This document shows positions 8,128-16,466 of a stretch of DNA of 64,000 nucleotides, piece after piece (positions within the stretch are counted from its first letter, which is position 1; every line of letters begins with the position of its first letter). The position numbers and the translations under genes are program-made. Origin of the DNA: Carnobacterium inhibens subsp. inhibens DSM 13024 (GTDB taxonomy: Bacteria; Bacillota; Bacilli; Lactobacillales; Carnobacteriaceae); contig NZ_JQIV01000006.1 in the NCBI RefSeq assembly GCF_000746825.1, positions 1 through 64,000 of the forward strand, written 5' to 3'. Under the pieces are notes generated by a model that made no database searches, was not told the DNA's origin, and worked only from the letters and a program-made list of their open reading frames with translations.

Positions 8128-8295
8128 TTAGTATTCATCATAAAAATCGTGTTTTTTTCCATCATGCTGATTAAAGTACTTAAAAGAACCTTCAATTTCT
8201 TTATTACAATCATCACATATGTCAAATGTTCCTTTATCATTAATCTTAGTAAAAACGTTTGTTGAATTTTTACATTCACAATATTCGCTTGGCAT
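8128..8295 (-). CDS. Small Cys-rich, probably zinc-binding protein, 55 aa
   Basis: The start at 8295 follows GAGGAG with suitable spacing. The product (MPSEYCECKN...CDDCNKEIEG...) has a CxC pair near residues 6-8 and a CxxC pair near 29-32, with histidines in the tail, a layout compatible with a one-zinc ribbon. The remainder is acidic and aromatic (FYDEY at the end). It stands alone with its own terminator among the cargo-like genes at the prophage end. I do not recognise a named family; a regulator or small nucleic-acid-binding protein would be typical for such a fold. Confidence 0.6.
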   Translation of the reverse strand: MPSEYCECKNSTNVFTKINDKGTFDICDDCNKEIEGSFKYFNQHDGKKHDFYDEY

Positions 8296-8480
8296 ATAAC
8301 CAACTCCTCTTTTCACAATTGTAAACAATCATATTCAAAAAGAATACTTTAATTTTGAATTATAACTTTCTTATGGGGCAATCTTATTCCTTTATAACCC
8401 CACGATTGGCGAAGAAGGGTTGGCTGACTATAAATTTTATATACTTGAATGATCAATTGCTTATGATTATTAATAATACA

Positions 8481-8828
8481 TCAATTAATTAGTGATTTTT
8501 CTTTGTATACCATGTAAAGTTTAGTAATAAAACCAACATCTTCACCAACGAGGGTATTTAAACGAGAAAAAACTCTTTTCATTTCTGGAGAATCATCAAC
8601 TGTACTCAAACATTGTAAAGAATCGTCTGATAAGAAAAATAATTCATCTAAAATGTGTTTATAGTCTTTAACAAATTTTACGAATTCATCCTTTTCTGTA
8701 AGGAGAACCCCTTTTAAATTAGCGTTACTATCATGTTGTCTTTCTAAGTATTCTCCTGGAGTAATCTCCAAGGCTTCTGATAAAGCTGATATTCTTTCAT
8801 AAAATTCATTATCTAAGTTAACTAACAC
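8481..8828 (-). CDS. Possible ribbon-helix-helix protein of unknown function, 115 aa
   Basis: A GTG at 8828 follows AAGGAG. The N-terminal 30 residues (VNLDNEFYERISALSEALEITPGEYLERQ) have the strand-helix-turn-helix pattern of Arc/MetJ-type DNA-binding domains: a short alternating strand, a helix with ISALSEAL, a turn, then a second helix. The remaining 80 residues are helical and charged, with LSDDSLQCL and FSRLNTLVGEDVGFITKLYMVYK. It may regulate neighbouring cargo genes or be the last prophage gene before the junction. The fold assignment is inferred from pattern only. Confidence 0.5.
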   Translation of the reverse strand: MLVNLDNEFYERISALSEALEITPGEYLERQHDSNANLKGVLLTEKDEFVKFVKDYKHILDELFFLSDDSLQCLSTVDDSPEMKRVFSRLNTLVGEDVGFITKLYMVYKEKSLIN

Positions 8829-9115
8829 AGGTGCACGCTCCTTGCGCTCAATATGCTGTTAGTATAACGATTAAACGAAAAAAATAACATAGATATTAAA
8901 ATAATACATTTAGAAATAAGAATATTGTGACTAAAAAGTTACAAGTTACAAAAAAAAGCAATGGATATCGCTTTCATAATGTAATAAATGTAGTTTATAA
9001 TAAAATTATTAAAACATTGTACTTAAAAAATTCCTATTACTCAATTTCATTGCTCTCCATCTCCGGAGCCAATTTATGAGAGTAATTAGAATTTTAGTCA
9101 CAGTATTTTAAAATA

Positions 9116-9139
9116 GAGCTCATTTGCTTGTATGAGCTC
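9116..9139. repeat. Perfect 8-bp inverted repeat
   Basis: GAGCTCAT, an 8-base loop and ATGAGCTC form a perfect hairpin followed by AAAAAA. It stands 40 bases upstream of a terminator in the non-coding gap. Confidence 0.6.
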
Positions 9140-9178
9140 AAAAAAGTATACGGTATTCTTTTCACGGAGGTTACCGGT

Positions 9179-9218
9179 AACCCCTAACTTTGTCTCCGCA
9201 AAGGTTAGGGGTTATTTC
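9179..9218 (+). terminator. Strong terminator without an upstream gene
   Basis: AACCCCTAAC pairs perfectly with GTTAGGGGTT, extended by TTTG/CAAA around a bulge, with a T-rich tail. Its 5' arm overlaps a perfect 14-bp palindrome (GGTTACCGGTAACC, 9169-9182), and a CGGAG/CTCCG pairing across it could form instead. Confidence 0.65.
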
Positions 9219-9352
9219 TTTATATTAAAATACCCTCACCGGATGAGTAGTGAAGGTTGGGTATCTATAATATATGCAAATTATCTCAATTGATTTATTT
9301 ATGTTATGATTATTTTATCATCCTACTCGCTAAGGTTTAGAAATTTAATTTC

Positions 9353-9384
9353 AGGTCATAATGGTTATGACCTATTTATGACCT
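9353..9384. repeat. Triple 9-bp half-site, operator-like
   Basis: AGGTCATAA at 9353, TTATGACCT at 9365 (a perfect inverted repeat with a 3-base spacer) and a second TTATGACCT at 9376, 11 bases further. Spacing of one helical turn is typical of protein-binding arrays such as operators or recombinase arm sites. No gene starts nearby. Confidence 0.45.
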
Positions 9385-9550
9385 GAAAACTAATTATAAT
9401 AGATTCATCTCAAATGTGTTCAAAATATTTATATCTCTTTTTAACGTAGGTTTAACAGATATATTTATTGTAAATATATATTGTTTCTACTATTATATAG
9501 TCCGCGGATAAATATCCAAATGTTGAATTAACGTCACTATTATAAAAAAA

Positions 9551-9590
9551 ACCAACTCTTCCATATAATCATAGAAGAGTTGGTTTTTTT
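9551..9590. terminator. Bidirectional terminator downstream of the DUF1827 gene
   Basis: ACCAACTCTTC pairs perfectly with GAAGAGTTGGT. T runs flank both sides (seven T on plus; AAAAAAA before the stem). It could end the minus-strand DUF1827 transcript, whose stop lies about 90 bases away. Confidence 0.75.
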
Positions 9591-9681
9591 GATAGTGAAA
9601 AATGACCATTTTAAAAGATTGCTTGAAATAAAAGGTGGTTACCATTAAAGTAATACTACTGCTTTAATGAGACAAAAATGA

Positions 9682-9963
9682 TTAATCTTCAACAGGAATA
9701 GATAACTCAACAATATGTGGAGCATGTAGAATTTCAACATTGTCAAGAGTCGTTTCAAGTACATTTTCTAGAGCAAAATTGATTTCCGCATTTTTAATAT
9801 TGCGGACTTTATTTAGTAAAAGTACATCTTTATGTGTTGGAGCTCCTGAGTAAATAACTGTAGTAGGCCCTAAAGAAAAAACTTTCACAAAATGTGCATC
9901 AGTATTCTCCAATTGTTCCATCACAAGTTCCGAATGATTATTTGTAACGTCTATTAGTTTCAT
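9682..9963 (-). CDS. DUF1827 family protein, 93 aa
   Basis: The sequence (MKLIDVTNNHSELVMEQLENTDAHFVKVFSLGPTTVIYS, then APTHKDVLLLNKVRNIK) matches my memory of DUF1827, a small conserved family of Lactobacillales with no established function. It has no membrane segment or cysteine and looks like an alpha/beta domain followed by an acidic end. An AGAGGTGAAAG site precedes the ATG, and a near-consensus promoter lies upstream (10001-10029, minus strand). It is divergent from ktrB and is the first clearly host-type gene right of the prophage. Confidence 0.8.
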   Translation of the reverse strand: MKLIDVTNNHSELVMEQLENTDAHFVKVFSLGPTTVIYSGAPTHKDVLLLNKVRNIKNAEINFALENVLETTLDNVEILHAPHIVELSIPVED

Positions 9964-10000
9964 AATCTTTCACCTCTTTTATACCGGTTAGGTTATAGAT

Positions 10001-10029
10001 ATTATATAATTAAAAGGAGCACAATTCAA
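10001..10029 (-). promoter_or_regulatory. Promoter of the DUF1827 gene
   Basis: Read on the minus strand: TTGAAT (10029-10024), a 17-base spacer and TATAAT (10006-10001), about 40 bases before the start codon. This is a good sigma-A match with consensus spacing. Confidence 0.65.
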
Positions 10030-10030
10030 A

Positions 10031-10060
10031 ACATTTCTACTTATTAATAAGTAAAAATGT
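10031..10060. repeat. 30-bp near-perfect palindrome between DUF1827 and ktrB
   Basis: The arms of a 30-base palindrome centred on TTATTAATAA match at all but one symmetric pair (ACATTT...AAATGT outside, TACTTA/TAAGTA inside). It abuts the -35 element of the minus-strand promoter and lies about 48 bases before ktrB, suggesting an operator for the divergent pair or a hairpin in the ktrB leader. Confidence 0.55.
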
Positions 10061-10107
10061 AGCATAGTATGAAAAAATCTTGATTATCATAAGGAGGTAA
10101 ATTTTTT

Positions 10108-11481
10108 TTGAACTATTATAAATTTATGGGTCGTTTTTCTAATCAATTCTCTACGATTCAATTAATTGTATTGTATTATTTTATTGTTGTTGTAGTGGCT
10201 TGTCTGTTATTAGCTTTGCCTATCTTTAGAAATCCTGATGTTTCTATTTCGTTTATAGATTTGATTTTTACTGCCGTCAGTACAGTCAGTGTTACTGGAC
10301 TAGCTACCATAAACTTAGGAGAAACCTATAATTTTGCAGGAATTATTTTATTGCAAATTTTATTTATGTTAGGAAGTTTAGGAGTCATGATGATATCTAC
10401 TTCATTCATGCTTCTTCGAAAGAAAAAAGTTTCTTTAAAGCAACGTCAATTAATCATGACGGATATGAACCAACCTAGACTTAGCGGAACTGTGCGATTG
10501 ATTCGCAATACGATATTAATTATATTAGGCTTTGAATTTGTTGGGGGTGTAATTTTAAGCAGCTACTTTTTTTTATTTTCAAACTGGTCTTTAAAAGAAG
10601 TCTTATTTCAAGGTTTTTTCACAAGCTTCTCAGCAGTTGCAAATGTCGGAGTGGATTTAACTGGACAAGCATTGATCCCTTTTCATGATGATTATTTTGT
10701 TCAAATTATTATTATGTTGTTGATTGTTGTTGGAGGTATTGGTTTTCCAGTATTATTGGAAATTAAAGATTTTCTGCAATACAAGAAAGAAAAAAAGGCT
10801 TTGCCTTTTCGTTTTTCATTATTCACTAAAATTACCGTTTTCTCATTTTTAATTTTACTAATTGGTGGAGCAATTTGTATATGGCTTTTAGAATTTAAAC
10901 AATTTTTTAAAGGAATGCCTTTTACCGACAGTGTTTTTTATTCTTTTTTCTATTCTGTAACAACTAGAAACGCTGGACTAATGACTACTTCTTTGAGTAA
11001 TTTTAGTGAAGGAAGTTTATTATTATTTTCTATATTAATGTTTATTGGAGCAAGTCCAAGTTCTGTAGGTGGAGGAATACGAACGACGACATTAGCCATT
11101 GTAGTCGTCTACTTAATTTCTTTTATCCGAGGACATGACCAAGTTGCTTTATTTAAAAGACGGATCGATCGAGATGATGTGCAGAAATCAATCACCGTAT
11201 TTATTTTATCTATGGTTCTCTGTATTTTTAGTGTGATGGTTTTAAGTGTCAGTGAATCGCATGATTTGATTACACTGATCGTAGAAGTGACATCTGCTTT
11301 TGGAACAACTGGATTATCTTTAGGCGTGACACCTACTCTTACCGTAGTAGGAAAATTGATTATCATTGTATTAATGTTTATAGGTAGAATAGGTATGTTA
11401 TATATGCTGATGTTATTAGTTCCTAAACATAAAGAAGATAAAAATTACCATTATCCAACCGAAAAAATCATCATAGGCTAA
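10108..11481 (+). CDS. ktrB: KtrB-type potassium uptake channel subunit (TrkH family)
   Basis: The 457-residue membrane protein has four repeated membrane-pore-membrane units. The selectivity-filter glycines appear in the four pore loops TVSVTGLA (about residue 63), VANVGVD, TTRNAGLM and FGTTGLSLG. This is the ion-conducting half of a Ktr potassium uptake system, which normally needs the cytosolic nucleotide-binding KtrA subunit; no ktrA is in this window. A TTG at 10108 is taken as start because AAGGAGG lies at the right distance; an ATG six codons later lacks such a site. Length fits KtrB. Confidence 0.9.
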   Translation: MNYYKFMGRFSNQFSTIQLIVLYYFIVVVVACLLLALPIFRNPDVSISFIDLIFTAVSTVSVTGLATINLGETYNFAGIILLQILFMLGSLGVMMISTSFMLLRKKKVSLKQRQLIMTDMNQPRLSGTVRLIRNTILIILGFEFVGGVILSSYFFLFSNWSLKEVLFQGFFTSFSAVANVGVDLTGQALIPFHDDYFVQIIIMLLIVVGGIGFPVLLEIKDFLQYKKEKKALPFRFSLFTKITVFSFLILLIGGAICIWLLEFKQFFKGMPFTDSVFYSFFYSVTTRNAGLMTTSLSNFSEGSLLLFSILMFIGASPSSVGGGIRTTTLAIVVVYLISFIRGHDQVALFKRRIDRDDVQKSITVFILSMVLCIFSVMVLSVSESHDLITLIVEVTSAFGTTGLSLGVTPTLTVVGKLIIIVLMFIGRIGMLYMLMLLVPKHKEDKNYHYPTEKIIIG

Positions 11482-11490
11482 AGAGAATAC

Positions 11491-11535
11491 AAAAAGAGCT
11501 CTCAATCATGATTTCACTGGTTGAGAGCTCTTTTT
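11491..11535. terminator. Bidirectional terminator shared by ktrB and clpE
   Basis: AAAAAGAGCTCTCAA pairs with TTGAGAGCTCTTTTT across a 15-base loop. The convergent genes ktrB and clpE both end here. Confidence 0.85.
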
Positions 11536-11553
11536 GTTTTTAATTGTAAAAGA

Positions 11554-13797
11554 TTAGTCGTTAGGTTCAGATTCTTCTATTACTAAAGAAGAATCCGTTT
11601 CTGTTTCTGATGATTTTCCTTCTACCGATAGATTTCCTTCTTCATCCGTTTTAGCTACTAATTCTTTTACAGAAGGGTAATCAAGATAAAAATCAGCAAC
11701 GCGATCTTCAATCTGTTCTTGAATAACCCTACGCAAAGGACGAGCACCTAATTTTGGATCATATCCTAATTCTGCTAATTTTTCTTTAGCAGATTGAGTT
11801 ACTTCAATAGTGATTCCTTGATGTTCAAGCATATCATTTACATCTTTTATCAAAAGATCTACAATATACAATAAATTTTCTTTTGTAAGAGAGTTGAATT
11901 CAACGATTCCATCAAATCGGTTAATAAATTCTGGTTTGAAATAGTCAGTCAGATGATTTAATACAGATTTTTGAGTACCAGAAGCAGCTGCTCCAAATCC
12001 TACGCTTGCTTCCACATTACCAGTACCGGCATTACTAGTCATAATAATGATTGTATCTTTAAAGCTGACTGTACGACCTTGAGCATCTGTTAATCTTCCA
12101 TCATCAAGAATTTGTAAAAACATATGCAATACATCTGGGTGAGCTTTTTCAATTTCGTCTAATAAGATAAGGCTGTAAGGATTATGACGAACTTTTTCAG
12201 TTAATTGGCCTGCTTCGTCATAACCGACGTATCCAGGAGGGGAACCAATCAATTTAGATACACTGTGTTTTTCCATATATTCACTCATATCAAAACGAAT
12301 ATAAGCATCTTTGCTTCCAAATAACTCTAAGGCTAATTGTTTAGCTAACTCTGTTTTACCGACACCAGTAGGACCGACAAATAAGAACGAGCCAATTGGA
12401 CGGCTTTTATTATTAAATCCAATTCGACTTCTACGGATGGCTTTAGATACTTTATCAATAGCTTCATCTTGTCCAATAACGTGTTGTCTCAAATCGTTTC
12501 CTAAATTACGCAATTGTTCTTGTTCTTTTTCTTTTAATTCTCCAACCGGTATGTTGGTTTTTCGCTCAATGATTTCAATCATATCTTGTTCTGTTACGGT
12601 AGGTTCATCAGAATCAGGATTTTGTTGATCCCTCATAGTAGAGAATTTTTTAGCTTGATCACGATAAAAAGCAGCTTTTTCATAATCCTCTTGTTGCAAA
12701 GCTAATTGTTTTTGATGTGCAGCTTCTGCAATTTTATCTTCAATTTGTTTAGGATCAACAAATTGTATTGTTAAATTCTTTTTCGAACCAGATTCATCTA
12801 ATAAATCAATCGCTTTGTCAGGTAAGAATCGGTCTTGAATGTAACGATTTGATAGGGTTACAGCACTTTTGATAGCTTCATCAGTATAATGAACATGATG
12901 ATAATCTTCATATTTCTTTTGAAGACCTTGTAGAATAGTAACTGTTTCTTCTACAGAAGGCTCGCTGACTCGAACCGGTTGCATCCGACGTTCAAGAGCA
13001 GCATCTTTTTCAATTGTACGGTATTCTTTTAAAGTTGTTGCTCCAACCATTTGTAATTCACCACGAGCGAGTGCTGGCTTAAGCATATTACCTGCATCCA
13101 TGCTTCCTTCTGCGCTTCCAGCTCCAACGATTTCGTGAACTTCATCGATAAATAAGATGATTTGTGGATTTTTCTTTAGTTCATCCATTAACTGTTGCAT
13201 TCGTTCTTCGAACTGCCCGCGAATACCTGTTCCTTGAACTAAAGAAGCTACATCTAATCGAATAACTTCTTTACCTATTAGTTTTTGCGGTACATCTCCG
13301 TCTACGATTTTTTGTGCCAAACCTTCTACAACAGCCGTTTTACCAACACCAGGTTCACCTGTTAAGACAGGATTGTTTTTAGTACGGCGATTTAAAATTT
13401 CGATTACTCGTTCAATTTCCTTATCGCGTCCGATAACAGGGTCTATAGTACCAGTACGTGCAAGTTCTGTTAAATTCGTTCCGTATTCGCCTAAAAGTCC
13501 TGGTTTTTTATTTATAGGTGGTTGTCCACCTGATCCACTTTGAGTTGGTGGAACAGCGCTGTTATTTTGTTGGAAGTTATTATTTTGAGCATTTTGCATA
13601 GAACGGAAGAATTGATCTAAATTACCAAAACCAAATGGATCTTGTGGTGTCCGGCTATTTCTGATTTCTCCACGATTTTGAGCATCTTTAATAAGTTGAT
13701 AACAATTTTGACAGACATCTAATTGACCTTTTTGGCCATTCATATTAGTGTACAAATGGATTGTTGCTTCACGTTGATTACAATTTTGACATAGCAT
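11554..13797 (-). CDS. clpE: ClpE, ATP-dependent Clp protease ATP-binding subunit
   Basis: A 747-residue Hsp100 unfoldase that feeds substrates to ClpP during stress. The N-terminus carries the ClpE zinc finger (C3, C6, C29, C32), then a Gln/Asn-rich linker, AAA+ module 1 ([18 protein letters not shown]), a UVR-like coiled region ([15 protein letters not shown]), AAA+ module 2 ([20 protein letters not shown]) and an acidic C-terminus. The start at 13797 gives MLCQNC and the usual length; an upstream in-frame extension would run through the promoter. CtsR-type operators and a consensus promoter precede it, so heat-shock derepression by CtsR is likely. Confidence 0.95.
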   Translation of the reverse strand: MLCQNCNQREATIHLYTNMNGQKGQLDVCQNCYQLIKDAQNRGEIRNSRTPQDPFGFGNLDQFFRSMQNAQNNNFQQNNSAVPPTQSGSGGQPPINKKPGLLGEYGTNLTELARTGTIDPVIGRDKEIERVIEILNRRTKNNPVLTGEPGVGKTAVVEGLAQKIVDGDVPQKLIGKEVIRLDVASLVQGTGIRGQFEERMQQLMDELKKNPQIILFIDEVHEIVGAGSAEGSMDAGNMLKPALARGELQMVGATTLKEYRTIEKDAALERRMQPVRVSEPSVEETVTILQGLQKKYEDYHHVHYTDEAIKSAVTLSNRYIQDRFLPDKAIDLLDESGSKKNLTIQFVDPKQIEDKIAEAAHQKQLALQQEDYEKAAFYRDQAKKFSTMRDQQNPDSDEPTVTEQDMIEIIERKTNIPVGELKEKEQEQLRNLGNDLRQHVIGQDEAIDKVSKAIRRSRIGFNNKSRPIGSFLFVGPTGVGKTELAKQLALELFGSKDAYIRFDMSEYMEKHSVSKLIGSPPGYVGYDEAGQLTEKVRHNPYSLILLDEIEKAHPDVLHMFLQILDDGRLTDAQGRTVSFKDTIIIMTSNAGTGNVEASVGFGAAASGTQKSVLNHLTDYFKPEFINRFDGIVEFNSLTKENLLYIVDLLIKDVNDMLEHQGITIEVTQSAKEKLAELGYDPKLGARPLRRVIQEQIEDRVADFYLDYPSVKELVAKTDEEGNLSVEGKSSETETDSSLVIEESEPND

Positions 13798-13853
13798 CTC
13801 AGCACAACCTTTCATTATAGTAGGTTTAGTAGATAGAATAAGGCGAATGATCA

Positions 13854-13911
13854 ATTGACCATTACTGACCTTTCTGATTATTATTATACACTGACCTTTT
13901 TTGACATTCAA
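13854..13911 (-). promoter_or_regulatory. clpE promoter with two CtsR-like operators
   Basis: On the minus strand TTGAAT (13911-13906), 17 bases, TATAAT (13888-13883). One CtsR-like tandem heptad (GTCAAA-AAA-GGTCA) fills the spacer. A second (GGTCAGT-AAT-GGTCAAT, 13870-13854) lies just downstream of the -10. Their placement would block RNA polymerase. Confidence 0.8.
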
Positions 13912-13999
13912 GTAATTAACACTACAAATTTTTTGTTTTTTGCACTAAACTAATGAGGCATAAGAAAAATGTAATTGAGAGAAAAGGAAGTCGGATAGA

Positions 14000-14185
14000 A
14001 TGACAAAGGAAGAGCTGCGAGAAAATTTAAATCAATTGATCCAAGGTGAAGTAGACACTTTAATGATTGAAAAAAATGATTTTATGACTTTTCGTGAGAT
14101 TTGGTTCAGCCATGAAGAAAAAGAATCTATTGTAGGAGAAGCATTGCATAATGGAAAAATCATTTACAGGTATAGGTCAAAGTAA
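14000..14185 (+). CDS. Small conserved protein of unknown function, 61 aa
   Basis: The ATG follows AAAGGAAG. The product (MTKEELRENLNQLIQGEVDTLMIEKNDFMTFREIWFSHEEKESIVGEAL...) is acidic in the middle, basic at the end (IIYRYRSK), has no membrane segment or cysteine and appears to be a compact helix-strand fold. It lies between divergent clpE and ptsH. Small proteins of this kind occur near ptsH in related genomes as far as I recall, but I cannot name a family or function. Confidence 0.65.
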   Translation: MTKEELRENLNQLIQGEVDTLMIEKNDFMTFREIWFSHEEKESIVGEALHNGKIIYRYRSK

Positions 14186-14356
14186 AAAAATAGAACATTA
14201 AAATTAGGAAAAAATAGTTGTTTAAATAATTGAAAAATGTTATTGTTATAAGTTGTAAGGGCTGTATCACTTGTTTTACTGAAAAGAATGTAATTAACAG
14301 TTAAAACTGGATGTAGTCCTCAAAAATAATATTTATATAAAAGGGGATTTTTTATT

Positions 14357-14623
14357 ATGGAAAAACGCGAATTTCACGTAGTAGCTGAAACAGGTATCCA
14401 TGCACGTCCAGCAACATTATTAGTACAAACAGCAAGTAAATATAGCTCAGATATCAACTTAGAATACAAAGGTAAATCTGTAAACTTAAAATCAATCATG
14501 GGCGTTATGTCTTTAGGTGTTGGCCAAGGTGCTGACGTAGTTATCTCTGCTGACGGTTCTGATGAATCTGAAGCTCTTGCAGGAATCGAAGAAACAATGA
14601 AGAAAGAAGGCTTAGCTGAATAA
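14357..14623 (+). CDS. ptsH: HPr phosphocarrier protein
   Basis: An 88-residue HPr with the active-site H15 (GIHARPA) that takes phosphate from enzyme I and passes it to sugar-specific EIIA domains. The regulatory S46 (LKSIMGV) is present, which HPr kinase phosphorylates in Firmicutes to form the CcpA corepressor. The start follows AAGGGG. The stop overlaps the ptsI start (TAATG), so the two are one operon and probably translationally coupled. Confidence 0.97.
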   Translation: MEKREFHVVAETGIHARPATLLVQTASKYSSDINLEYKGKSVNLKSIMGVMSLGVGQGADVVISADGSDESEALAGIEETMKKEGLAE

Positions 14624-16344
14624 TGGTTGAAAAATTAAAAGGGATCGCAGCAAGTGATGGCATTGCGGTAGCAAAAGCATACTTACTAACTGAACCCGAT
14701 TTAACTTTCAACAAAATTTCAGTTGAGAACTCTGATTCAGAAATTGAGCGCTTAAATTCAGCATTAAAAGAAGCAACAAAAGACCTTGAAATCATCCGTT
14801 CTAAAGCAGCAGAATCTTTAGGAGAAGAAGAAGCTCAAGTATTTGATGCTCATTTAATGGTTCTATCTGATCCAGAATTAATCGGGAGCATTGAGAGCTC
14901 TATCAAAGACAACAAAGTCAATGCAGAGAGCGCTTTAAAAGAAGTAACAGATATGTTTATCGGTATGTTTGAAGCTATGGAAGATAACCCTTACATGCGA
15001 GAACGTGCAGCTGACATCAAAGATGTTACTAAAAGAGTGTTGAGTCACTTATTAGGTGTCAAACTTCCTAATCCTTCAATGATCGACGAAGAAGTGATTG
15101 TGGTTGCACATGACTTAACACCAAGTGATACTGCTCAATTAAATCGTGAATTTGTAAAAGCTTTTGTTACCGACATTGGTGGACGTACTTCACATTCAGC
15201 TATTATGGCTCGTTCGTTAGAAATTCCTGCAATTGTAGGAACGAAAGATATTACTTCTTTAGTTAAAGAAGGAGATCTTATTATCATCGATGGTTTAGAA
15301 GGCGATGTAATCGTTCATCCTGAAACATCAGATGTTACAACTTACGAAACAAAAGCGAAAGCTTTTGCTGGTCAAAAAGCTGAGTGGGACAAATTAAAAG
15401 ATGAACAAACTATAACTGCAGATGGTAAACATATTGAACTAGCTGCAAATATTGGTACTCCTAAAGATTTAGTAGGAGTAAAAAACAACGGTGGAGAAGC
15501 TGTTGGACTATACCGTACAGAATTCCTTTATATGGATTCACCTGATTTCCCTTCTGAGGAAGATCAGTTCAAAGCCTATAAAGAAGTTTTAGAAGGTATG
15601 GAAGGTAAAGCTGTTGTTGTTCGTACAATGGATATTGGCGGAGACAAAGAATTACCTTACCTAACATTGCCACATGAAATGAATCCATTCTTGGGTTACC
15701 GTGCAATTCGTATTTGTTTAGCACAACCGGATATGTTTAGAACACAATTACGTGCATTATTACGTGCGTCTGTTTTTGGACAATTACGTATTATGTTCCC
15801 AATGATTGCAACTTTACAAGAATTCCGTCAAGCTAAAGGAATGCTTTTAGAAGAAAAAGCAAAATTAGTAAGTGAAGGCGTGGAAGTTTCAGAAAATATC
15901 GAAGTTGGTATCATGATCGAAATTCCTGCTGCTGCTGTTATTGCAGATAAATTTGCTAAAGAAGTTGACTTCTTCAGTATCGGTACCAATGACTTGATTC
16001 AATATACTATGGCTGCTGACCGTATGAATGAACGTGTTTCTTATCTTTACCAACCATATAATCCATCAATCTTACGTTTAATTAAAAATGTTATTGATGC
16101 TTCTCACAAAGAAGGAAAATGGACAGGTATGTGTGGAGAAATGGCGGGAGATCAAACGGCTGTACCTCTTCTAGTAGGATTAGGACTAGACGAGTTTTCA
16201 ATGAGTGCTTCAAGTATTCTTAAAACTCGTAGTTTAATGAAACGTTTAGATACAAAACAAATGGCTGAATTAGCTGATAAAGCAATCAATGAATGTGATA
16301 CTGCTGATGAAGTTGTAGAACTTGTTCAAACGTACACTAAATAA
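14623..16344 (+). CDS. ptsI: PTS enzyme I, phosphoenolpyruvate-protein phosphotransferase
   Basis: The 573-residue enzyme transfers phosphate from PEP to H15 of HPr, starting every PTS sugar uptake. The N-terminal HPr-binding helical domain is followed by the phosphohistidine domain with [12 protein letters not shown] (active histidine near residue 190). The TIM-barrel PEP-binding domain has [22 protein letters not shown], the EIPAA stretch, [18 protein letters not shown] and the catalytic cysteine in GMCGEMAGD (near 503). Length is standard. It is cotranscribed with ptsH and ends at a terminator. Confidence 0.97.
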   Translation: MVEKLKGIAASDGIAVAKAYLLTEPDLTFNKISVENSDSEIERLNSALKEATKDLEIIRSKAAESLGEEEAQVFDAHLMVLSDPELIGSIESSIKDNKVNAESALKEVTDMFIGMFEAMEDNPYMRERAADIKDVTKRVLSHLLGVKLPNPSMIDEEVIVVAHDLTPSDTAQLNREFVKAFVTDIGGRTSHSAIMARSLEIPAIVGTKDITSLVKEGDLIIIDGLEGDVIVHPETSDVTTYETKAKAFAGQKAEWDKLKDEQTITADGKHIELAANIGTPKDLVGVKNNGGEAVGLYRTEFLYMDSPDFPSEEDQFKAYKEVLEGMEGKAVVVRTMDIGGDKELPYLTLPHEMNPFLGYRAIRICLAQPDMFRTQLRALLRASVFGQLRIMFPMIATLQEFRQAKGMLLEEKAKLVSEGVEVSENIEVGIMIEIPAAAVIADKFAKEVDFFSIGTNDLIQYTMAADRMNERVSYLYQPYNPSILRLIKNVIDASHKEGKWTGMCGEMAGDQTAVPLLVGLGLDEFSMSASSILKTRSLMKRLDTKQMAELADKAINECDTADEVVELVQTYTK

Positions 16345-16352
16345 GTAGGATA

Positions 16353-16386
16353 AACACAAGGATCTTAGGATTCTTGTGTTTTTTTA
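16353..16386 (+). terminator. ptsHI terminator
   Basis: AACACAAG pairs with CTTGTGTT around a 12-base loop region, followed by seven T residues. Confidence 0.85.
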
Positions 16387-16466
16387 CATGTATTTATTTA
16401 AAATAATGCGTTTTCCTTATTAGAACTGATATACTAGAATCAGTTGATATAAAGGAGAGGATCAGA

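Larger units (their letters stand above)
8829..9681. other. Non-coding region with several inverted repeats, probable prophage/host junction
   Basis: No reading frame with a convincing ribosome site was found in these 850 bases on either strand. The stretch holds a GAGCTCAT inverted repeat, a strong terminator overlapping a GGTTACC palindrome, three copies of a 9-base AGGTCATAA-type half site, and a perfect-stem terminator near its right end. Prophage-like genes lie to the left and conserved host genes (DUF1827, ktrB) to the right, so the right attachment site is likely here, though its partner lies outside the window. Confidence 0.5.

Noticed and set aside
8076-8303. 75-codon minus-strand frame overlapping the 55-aa Cys-rich gene
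   Set aside because: It is in a different frame from the gene with the ribosome site and reads through the terminator.
13798-13911. 38-residue upstream extension of ClpE
   Set aside because: It runs through the promoter and CtsR sites; the zinc-finger start MLCQNC and usual length support 13797.
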